This document shows, piece by piece, positions 1-5,002 of a stretch of DNA of 8,234 nucleotides. Below the pieces are notes generated by a model. The model was not told the origin of the DNA and did not search any database. It was given only the letters and a program-made list of their open reading frames with translations. This DNA comes from Promethearchaeum sp. (lineage in GTDB: Archaea > Asgardarchaeota > Lokiarchaeia > Sigyniarchaeales > Promethearchaeaceae), in contig JAUWPK010000151.1 of the NCBI GenBank assembly GCA_030611625.1, positions 1-8,234 of the forward strand, in the 5' to 3' direction. Position 1 is the first letter of the stretch; each line of letters starts with the position of its first letter. The translations under genes were made by a program, and so were the position numbers.

Positions 1-1350
1 ATACCTAAAACTAATAGATATATCAATAAGAATATCTGGAATTTTCACTGGATTTTACATAGGATGAATCGATTCCCTCATAATTTTACTACAGAATCTA
101 ATCTTTTTTCATCCTGTTGGCCTTATTCAAAAAAATTAGACCCTTGGGAATCTCTTCATATTATTGAGGATTTGATGTGGTTTCATCCGGATTTAGCAAA
201 AAAACAATTAATAAAATTATTTGATGAGTATTTAAAACCAGATGGTTTAATGAAAAACGGAGAAATATCTAAAAAATCTCTATCTTTTCCTCCGTTATGG
301 TCCTTTGTTCTATTAGATTATTCTAAATTATCTGGTGATAAAAAAATTATATCAGAACTCTATCCTTTATGCAAAAAAAATTTGGAATGGTGGGAGAAAA
401 ACCGATTTATCGAACCCTACAACCTTTTTGGTGCTACACATACCGTTAAAGATTTTGGGATAGAAACAAAGATGAAAAATTCCCCCCGTTTCTCACAACA
501 ATTTGATGGTAAATCATGGAACTTAAAAAAACCTTTAGAAAATCGCTCTTTGTTACTAATTGATTTAAATGCCCAAATGTGCGATTATTATCAAAATATG
601 GGGGTTTTAGGAATAATTGCAGGAGATAGAAATAGTACCGTATATTTTAGGAAAGCTGAAGCGCTTCAGGAGAATGCAAAAAAATATTTCTGGGATCCAA
701 AAACCCAATTTTACTATGATTATGATTTCGAAATTCAATCAATTCAACCCATGAAAACAATTGCAGGATTTTGGGCATTATATGGTGGAATTGTATCAAA
801 AAATCATATTAAGCCAATAGTAGATCATCTGGTTAACCCTGATGAATTTTGGAGCGAATTTCCGATTCCAAGTATGGCTTTAGATGAACAATTTTATTCA
901 AATGAAATATGGCACGGCCCCGCTTTACTCTCTCAAAATTATTGGTTACTTCACGGGCTTAAAAGGTTTAATCTAAACCGTCAAGTAACTGAGATTTGCT
1001 ATAGAATTTTTCGATATCTAAATTATTCGTTCGATCTCTATGGTGGCATATATAAATTCTATCCTCCTCTAAGTTATAATGTAAAATCTATTAAAATCCC
1101 TAAATCTGATATGTGTTATGGTTATGATTTGGGGCAATCGCCCTTACATTCTCTCTTTTATAGAGGTTTACTTGGAGCCGAAATTCTCGATAATTCAATA
1201 AATTTCGTCCCTGACTGGTCTGTTTTAGAAAAAGAAGTTAATTTTAGCTTCTACTATCGTGGGAAGAAAATTGAAACATATCTTTCAAAAATGGATAAAA
1301 AAATGGTAACTATCGAAGATCGTATAGACACTTTGACAATTAATTATTAA
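1..1350 (+). CDS. GH63/trehalase-like glycoside hydrolase homologue, 5'-partial, probably catalytically dead
   Basis: The reading frame is open to the left edge, so the true start lies upstream; the first Met is at 64 and residues here are numbered from it. The protein resembles the (alpha/alpha)6-barrel glycosidases of GH63/GH37 (alpha-glucosidase, mannosylglycerate hydrolase, trehalase). Visible landmarks are PDGLMKNGE, a DLNA motif at 167-170, FWDPKTQFYYD, and WHGPALLSQNYWLLHGL starting at W283, which corresponds to the family's (Y)WRGPvW...GL motif. From family knowledge, the general acid is the Asp of D-N/F-S-P/S-R; here that stretch reads KNSPR (K138). The catalytic base is expected as E in a Y-E-x-Y-x-P context; here it is IYKFYPP (K331). 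It may therefore bind sugar without cleaving it. The family call is fairly firm; the loss of activity is inferred from an alignment by eye. Its 3' end abuts the convergent JAMM gene. Confidence 0.72.
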   Translation: MPKTNRYINKNIWNFHWILHRMNRFPHNFTTESNLFSSCWPYSKKLDPWESLHIIEDLMWFHPDLAKKQLIKLFDEYLKPDGLMKNGEISKKSLSFPPLWSFVLLDYSKLSGDKKIISELYPLCKKNLEWWEKNRFIEPYNLFGATHTVKDFGIETKMKNSPRFSQQFDGKSWNLKKPLENRSLLLIDLNAQMCDYYQNMGVLGIIAGDRNSTVYFRKAEALQENAKKYFWDPKTQFYYDYDFEIQSIQPMKTIAGFWALYGGIVSKNHIKPIVDHLVNPDEFWSEFPIPSMALDEQFYSNEIWHGPALLSQNYWLLHGLKRFNLNRQVTEICYRIFRYLNYSFDLYGGIYKFYPPLSYNVKSIKIPKSDMCYGYDLGQSPLHSLFYRGLLGAEILDNSINFVPDWSVLEKEVNFSFYYRGKKIETYLSKMDKKMVTIEDRIDTLTINY

Positions 1351-2325
1351 TCATTGTTCTTTCGTGGCTAATTTCTTGAAATTTTCTATATAATTCGCTG
1401 TTTTTTGATCCCAAGTGTTTAAAGCTTCATCAATTTGAGGGATCAATCGCTCTCGCTCTTTATATTCCAAATAATTTCTCATTATTTTGAAAATATTTAT
1501 CATGCTATTTCCTTGTTCTAAGATTTTTAGTGCCTCTTGTGATTGAGTTTCTACAACTTGACTCATTCGATGAGTTTCTCCCTTTCTTATAAGTGTATTC
1601 AAATAACTACTTGTTCCATTGTAAACCTCATCCAATTTTTGTATGTTAGATTTGATATATCTCCGATATTCCGATGAGACTTCATCTCCCTTGGGAAATG
1701 CACGGGTTACCCACCTTGCAAATTCTTGAGCATTAGATATCAACGATTCATCCAAATTTAGATCTGTAAACTCAAATGGGACTACGTGGAAGGCAGCTTC
1801 CAAACCCCTATTAGGGTCGTCAAGTCTAAAATTTAAAAACCCCGTATCTAAATGTAATTGTTTTACAGGATCTCCTTTTCTTGCCGGAACCTCAATTTGC
1901 CTTAGAAGACGTACATGATTAAAAACTAAAGCGATAGCCAAAGGGTTATTAGATTGCCAAGCCAACTGATTTTTAACATCATCTTGACTTAACATTAATT
2001 TTATTCCCGGATGAGAATGATACCATCCTACAATGTATTGAGGAGGATCTCTTACATAAAACTCCTCACTTTCTATTGATGCTGCAAGTGCATAATCTTC
2101 CTCATCAAATTCAACTTTAAGAATATGTCTTTGCTTTTTAGTATGAGTAAAAGGAATTGCTTCCGTAATTATTACATCATCACCACTAATATATCCGTAT
2201 AAAAGGCCATAAACTTCCGCCCATTCATCTTCAGGGATTTTTACATTTGCGTATCTTACGGTTGTGGCTATAATTGTTTTATAAATTTCAAGATTTAACT
2301 TAATTTTTCCTCTAGGAGTCACCAT
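1351..2325 (-). CDS. MPN+/JAMM-domain metalloprotease, Rpn11/CSN5-like (putative deubiquitinase-type isopeptidase)
   Basis: The 324-residue protein is close in length to eukaryotic Rpn11 and CSN5. The MPN domain covers roughly residues 8-185. The complete JAMM zinc site is visible: E37 in EVYGLLYG, H103 and H105 in GWYHSHPG, S113 and D116, giving H-x-H-x10-D. Family knowledge says these residues bind Zn(II) and cleave isopeptide bonds of ubiquitin-like proteins. The GWYHSHPG form is typical of eukaryotic and Asgard/Caldiarchaeum homologues rather than of short bacterial JAMM proteins. After a FHVVPFEF strand region, residues 190-324 look mainly alpha-helical and charged, as in the C-terminal part of MPN subunits that assemble into complexes. 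No ubiquitin, E1 or E2 gene lies in the window, so the substrate is unknown. It is divergent from the zipper protein and convergent with the glycosidase-like gene. No clear Shine-Dalgarno precedes the ATG. Confidence 0.85.
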   Translation of the reverse strand: MVTPRGKIKLNLEIYKTIIATTVRYANVKIPEDEWAEVYGLLYGYISGDDVIITEAIPFTHTKKQRHILKVEFDEEDYALAASIESEEFYVRDPPQYIVGWYHSHPGIKLMLSQDDVKNQLAWQSNNPLAIALVFNHVRLLRQIEVPARKGDPVKQLHLDTGFLNFRLDDPNRGLEAAFHVVPFEFTDLNLDESLISNAQEFARWVTRAFPKGDEVSSEYRRYIKSNIQKLDEVYNGTSSYLNTLIRKGETHRMSQVVETQSQEALKILEQGNSMINIFKIMRNYLEYKERERLIPQIDEALNTWDQKTANYIENFKKLATKEQ

Positions 2326-2330
2326 ATTTT

Positions 2331-2346
2331 CTCTAGATAGCTAGAG
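2331..2346. promoter_or_regulatory. Inverted repeat just upstream of the JAMM gene
   Basis: CTCTAG-ATAG-CTAGAG has exact 6-bp arms around 4 bp, ending 5 bp before the JAMM start codon. It could be an operator or a small leader hairpin. A weak TATA-like stretch on the minus strand (GTTATTTATTTAA, 2356-2368) would place the transcription start within this repeat. Confidence 0.35.
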
Positions 2347-2407
2347 TTTTGGATGTTAAATAAATAACGATAGAAAAAAATTTAAGGCTATAAACGAAAA
2401 CAAAATC

Positions 2408-2417
2408 ATATAAAATA
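2408..2417 (+). promoter_or_regulatory. Probable archaeal TATA box for the zipper-protein gene
   Basis: ATATAAAATA lies about 58 bp before the start codon. With the usual archaeal distance of about 25 bp, transcription would begin near 2436, inside the 20-bp palindrome, leaving a leader of about 30 nt. Confidence 0.45.
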
Positions 2418-2426
2418 AAAAGAGAG

Positions 2427-2446
2427 TTTTTCAATTAATTGAAAAA
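2427..2446. promoter_or_regulatory. Perfect 20-bp palindrome, candidate operator
   Basis: TTTTTCAATTAATTGAAAAA reads the same on both strands with no spacer and no mismatch. It lies 18 bp downstream of the start of the TATA-like box and 24 bp before the start codon at 2470, so it would cover the expected transcription start. A dimeric regulator bound here would block initiation. The binding protein is unknown. Confidence 0.45.
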
Positions 2447-2469
2447 TTATTTAGAGCGAAAGGTATAAA

Positions 2470-3207
2470 ATGAGCGAAAAACAACAAGATTTCCAACCAT
2501 TAACTCCGCAATTGGGGATCGCGGGCAGTTCTTATCAACTGCAAATGGGGAAAGTAAACGGATTTTGGGCAATAAGGCTAGTTAAAGGTAGTAATGTTTT
2601 AGCCAGTAAAGTCTATAAAGAAAATCCCGATGAAATTCCACTAGGAAACCATCTTACGGGCTGGGCATTAAGTGTAATTGCAATTCCCAATATAAATCCC
2701 TACCAGATTCAAAAAACAATAGGATTCATTCGGCAAAAAGCAATGAGAGCTATTGAAGATCAAAAACACGCAAAGAAAACAGCGGGGAAAGCAGAGGTTA
2801 AATCTGTAACCTTGGATAAAGTTCCAGAAAATGTTCAAATCAAACGGCCCCAAGCATCGGGTTGGGTAAAAGAAGATGAACAACCATCTAAAGGAAAAAC
2901 CGCTGCGGTTGGTTTGTCTCCTGCTCTTGCTGCATCAAATTATACTGCTACGGAAAAAACACAAGGGGCTTCAAATCATCGTGGAGGGAATCTTAAAGTA
3001 ATTCCTTCTGGAGAAGGTTTTGTTCGTTCTGTTAAGAAAACTGCAGTAAAAACCGGCCAACAACAAGGTGTATCATCCGCCGAATTGCAAGGGATTCTTA
3101 AACGTGTTGAACGCCTTGAGCACACTGTTAATGATTTAGAAGCCGACAACATGGAACTGAGAAAAGAATTAAAATCCATGAAGAACTCAATTGCTTCAAA
3201 GAAATAA
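2470..3207 (+). CDS. Uncharacterised protein with C-terminal GCN4-like leucine zipper
   Basis: I do not recognise this 245-residue protein. Residues 20-98 look like a compact folded domain (strands around YQLQMGK, GFWAIRLVKG and NVLASKVYKE, then a helix of about 78-98). Residues 100-200 form a Lys/Ala/Gly/Ser-rich, probably disordered linker. Residues 205-239 are a regular coiled coil: I209, L216, L223, L230 and M237 at d and V213, V220, N227 and L234 at a. Val at a, Leu at d and a single core Asn are the hallmarks of parallel two-stranded zippers, so a parallel dimer is inferred. There is no signal peptide or membrane segment. The start is supported by AAAGGT at 2459-2464 and a TATA-like box upstream. 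It reads slightly richer in G+C than its neighbours. A scaffold or nucleic-acid-binding role is possible but unproven. Confidence 0.8.
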   Translation: MSEKQQDFQPLTPQLGIAGSSYQLQMGKVNGFWAIRLVKGSNVLASKVYKENPDEIPLGNHLTGWALSVIAIPNINPYQIQKTIGFIRQKAMRAIEDQKHAKKTAGKAEVKSVTLDKVPENVQIKRPQASGWVKEDEQPSKGKTAAVGLSPALAASNYTATEKTQGASNHRGGNLKVIPSGEGFVRSVKKTAVKTGQQQGVSSAELQGILKRVERLEHTVNDLEADNMELRKELKSMKNSIASKK

Positions 3208-3252
3208 TTTTTTTTCTGTTAAGAATTTTTCACCTTTTTCCCATATTTTTTC
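3208..3252 (+). terminator. T-tract terminator after the zipper-protein gene
   Basis: Right after the stop codon come T8 (3208-3215) and further runs of five or six T around 3226-3252. Successive T-tracts without a strong hairpin are typical of archaeal termination. Confidence 0.55.
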
Positions 3253-3322
3253 ATGATTTACATTAATCTAGTTTTAATTTTTAATAATAACATTAAAAGG
3301 AAATCAAGCGTTTTTTCTTTTA

Positions 3323-3330
3323 GAAGTGAT
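3323..3330 (+). promoter_or_regulatory. Ribosome binding site of the thioredoxin gene
   Basis: GAAGTGAT matches the archaeal consensus GAGGTGAT at 7 of 8 positions and lies 5 nt before the ATG at 3336. This fixes that start. Confidence 0.6.
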
Positions 3331-3335
3331 ATTTT

Positions 3336-3704
3336 ATGGTTAGAGAAGTTTCGCAAGATGAATTAGAAAAAGTTATACAAGAATACAAAATTGTTATTTT
3401 GGATTGTTTTGCTCCTTGGTGTGGGCCATGCAAGGGAATTGCAAAGACATTAGAGTCCAAGGTAGTTCCTAAATTTGAAAATGATGATGATATAGCGATA
3501 GTCAAAATTAATATTGACAAAAACCAGGAGTTTGCCCAAGGGTTACAAATCATGTCTATCCCAACTATGATGTTTTTCGTAGATGGAAAGCGAGTTGTTT
3601 TCCAAGGTGATGATGGAAAACAAGAGGATAGAATTGTGGGTTTTTATCCAAATATCGATGAGATTATTATAAATTTTGTCGAACAAACAAGAAATCCGAA
3701 ATAA
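3336..3704 (+). CDS. Thioredoxin
   Basis: This is a 122-residue cytoplasmic thioredoxin with a single thioredoxin fold and no signal peptide or membrane segment. The redox site is W28-C29-G30-P31-C32 followed by K33, the cis-proline is P76 in SIPTM, and the buried acid is D23, equivalent to E. coli Asp26. It should reduce protein disulfides using electrons from a thioredoxin reductase, which is not encoded here. C24, next to the buried Asp, is a third cysteine near the active site where most thioredoxins have an aromatic or aliphatic residue. The segment around 91-105 (GDDGKQEDRIVGFYP) is slightly longer and more charged than in short archaeal thioredoxins. The gene stands alone: its own ribosome binding site lies upstream, T-tracts lie on both sides, and it converges with the DtxR-type gene. 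Confidence 0.93.
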   Translation: MVREVSQDELEKVIQEYKIVILDCFAPWCGPCKGIAKTLESKVVPKFENDDDIAIVKINIDKNQEFAQGLQIMSIPTMMFFVDGKRVVFQGDDGKQEDRIVGFYPNIDEIIINFVEQTRNPK

Positions 3705-3732
3705 AACAATATACATAATATTATTCGATGGA

Positions 3733-3741
3733 TTTTTTTTT
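3733..3741 (+). terminator. T9 tract terminator after thioredoxin
   Basis: Nine consecutive T begin 28 bp after the thioredoxin stop codon, in the 64-bp gap between two convergent genes. Confidence 0.5.
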
Positions 3742-3768
3742 CATTCATTCATTAAATTTTATCAAATT

Positions 3769-4416
3769 TTAAGGTATCACTTGTATATTTCGTGCAATAA
3801 ATCTATCAATCGCAAAACGTGAATTTTTCACTTTAATAATTTGATTGTTATTATTTTGATGGGATATTTCAATTCTCTGTCCCGGATATATTCCTAGCGA
3901 AATCATTTTATAGAACAACTTTTCGGAGTCAAATGTTATCCGATAGATTGTTGCTTGAGGTAAATTATAGTCATCTAAAGGAAACGATTTTATGTTTTTT
4001 GTATGTTGCATAAAGATAAGTTGTTCAATTGCTCTAGAAGAGAGAGAGTGTTCCAAGATTGAAGCAATTTTATGACTATTTACAGGGCTTATTGGATTTA
4101 GAAATGCACTTTCAATTGCTTGATGTTTTTTCGCAATAATCATTCCGTATGTTTCACCTTTTTGCGTTAGAAAAATATGGCTATCTTTAATTGTAATAAA
4201 AAGGTGTTGTTCCATTAAGTCAAGAACTCTGCCGAGTTTTTTTGTGTTTTCACAATGTTTTATTATTTCTGGGATAGGGAATGGTTGTATTCCTTTTTCA
4301 ACGATCATTCGTAAGATATCTTCTTGGAGTTCTTTGATATTTTGGTGACTGTAATCATAATTTCTAAATTTTTGATGTGTTCTTTTTCCAAATCTCCGCT
4401 GTCTTCTTCTTGGCAT
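3769..4416 (-). CDS. DtxR/MntR-family metal-dependent regulator with C-terminal FeoA-like (SH3) domain
   Basis: This is a 215-residue probable iron- or manganese-dependent DNA-binding repressor. A basic N-terminal extension (PRRRQRRFGKR) precedes a winged helix at about 27-95, which ends in the typical LTQKG turn. A dimerisation/metal domain at about 96-140 follows, and residues 152-215 form a FeoA-like SH3 domain (KMISLGIYPGQRIEI). Compared by eye with DtxR, the ancillary site is kept (H98, E102, H115 for His79, Glu83, His98), as are E122-H123 for Glu105-His106. The position of Cys102 (Glu99 in MntR), which tunes metal choice, is S119. The usual CPHG/PFGN stretch after the dimerisation helix is not evident. 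It follows the Feo genes on the same strand after 70 bp and has a TATA-like box of its own. It is the obvious candidate regulator of this Feo cluster; iron as its ligand is inferred. Confidence 0.82.
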   Translation of the reverse strand: MPRRRQRRFGKRTHQKFRNYDYSHQNIKELQEDILRMIVEKGIQPFPIPEIIKHCENTKKLGRVLDLMEQHLFITIKDSHIFLTQKGETYGMIIAKKHQAIESAFLNPISPVNSHKIASILEHSLSSRAIEQLIFMQHTKNIKSFPLDDYNLPQATIYRITFDSEKLFYKMISLGIYPGQRIEISHQNNNNQIIKVKNSRFAIDRFIARNIQVIP

Positions 4417-4454
4417 TTATGATTTACCCTAATCCTTTATTTTTCTGAAGCATT

Positions 4455-4463
4455 AAAAAAAAA
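4455..4463 (-). terminator. T9 tract downstream of the Feo operon
   Basis: On the minus strand nine T follow the stop of the four-helix membrane gene by 23 nt, after the TAAATAT...ATATTTA inverted repeat. This could end or attenuate the feoA-feoB transcript before the regulator gene. Confidence 0.4.
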
Positions 4464-4471
4464 TTATAAAG
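4463..4471 (-). promoter_or_regulatory. TATA-like box for the DtxR-type gene
   Basis: CTTTATAAT on the minus strand is centred about 50 nt before the regulator's ATG, predicting a leader of roughly 25 nt. It suggests the regulator can be transcribed independently of feoAB. Confidence 0.4.
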
Positions 4472-4489
4472 TAAATATTGAGATATTTA
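4472..4489. repeat. Inverted repeat between the Feo operon and the regulator gene
   Basis: TAAATAT-TGAG-ATATTTA has exact 7-bp arms and a 4-bp spacer. It overlaps the stop codon of the membrane gene and directly abuts the TATA-like box of the regulator. An outer pair, AGTAAAT (4470-4476) and ATTTACT (4493-4499), surrounds it. It could be an autoregulatory operator or, as RNA followed by T9, a terminator hairpin. Confidence 0.4.
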
Positions 4490-5002
4490 AACATTTACTG
4501 TTGTTGTTGAGTTTATATTTTGAAAGATTTTGAATTTATTCTTCCAAATTGCTAAAACCGGGAAATTTATGATTAAAAGAACAATTTCCAACCTAAAACC
4601 TGAATACCAAATATATTCATGAAGACTTTGAGTAAGTGCCGAATCAAGAAATTGTGCAATCCAGATTAGAACATACAATAATCCAAGACCTAATATAATA
4701 AATGATCCACCAATTGCAAAAGACCGTGCTTTAGAACGATTCTGGTTATAATTTATTAGTGATCTAATAAAGATTATTGTAAGCAATAATCCTATCATAC
4801 CTTTTATAATATGATCGAACCAATTTCCTGAAAATTCCGAAACTCCAAATGGATCCCCTTCACTTGCAAATAGAATTGGAATATCTATCCAAATAGCCAA
4901 TATTTCAAATAAAAATATTGAAAAACTAAAAATGATATTCACAATAACTATGATATTCAAGTACCTTAGCGAGGAATTATTACCATTACCATTATTTCTC
5001 AT
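4487..5002 (-). CDS. Four-helix membrane protein of unknown function, co-translated with feoB
   Basis: I do not recognise this 171-residue protein. After a short Asn-rich N-terminus it has four likely membrane helices at about 15-38, 66-84, 96-117 and 135-153. Between helices 1 and 2 lies a polar loop (about 46-64) with acidic residues, FASEGDPFGVSEFSGNWFDH, that could face the outside. A basic loop, NQNRSKARS, follows helix 2. No Cys is present and His is sparse (H64, H128). Its ATG overlaps the feoB stop codon in TAATG, and GGAGG lies 12 nt upstream (5015-5019), so it is almost certainly translated together with FeoB. That makes an accessory subunit or a membrane partner of the iron transporter plausible. 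This is inferred from position only; no FeoB-associated family is recognised. Confidence 0.8.
   Translation of the reverse strand: MRNNGNGNNSSLRYLNIIVIVNIIFSFSIFLFEILAIWIDIPILFASEGDPFGVSEFSGNWFDHIIKGMIGLLLTIIFIRSLINYNQNRSKARSFAIGGSFIILGLGLLYVLIWIAQFLDSALTQSLHEYIWYSGFRLEIVLLIINFPVLAIWKNKFKIFQNINSTTTVNV

Noticed and set aside
64..66. ATG at 64 as the true start of the glycosidase-like gene
   Set aside because: The frame stays open to base 1, no ribosome binding site precedes the ATG, and the family normally has more N-terminal sequence, so the gene is treated as cut by the edge.
2668..3179. Minus-strand open frames inside the zipper-protein gene (2668-2883 and 2976-3179)
   Set aside because: They lie antisense to a well-supported gene, have odd composition and have no ribosome binding site or promoter.
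3320..3553. Minus-strand open frame over the thioredoxin gene
   Set aside because: It is the reverse complement shadow of the WCGPC-containing thioredoxin coding region.
3741..3752. Three tandem TCAT units (TCATTCATTCAT)
   Set aside because: Too short and too simple to call a repeat feature; probably chance in an A/T-rich gap.
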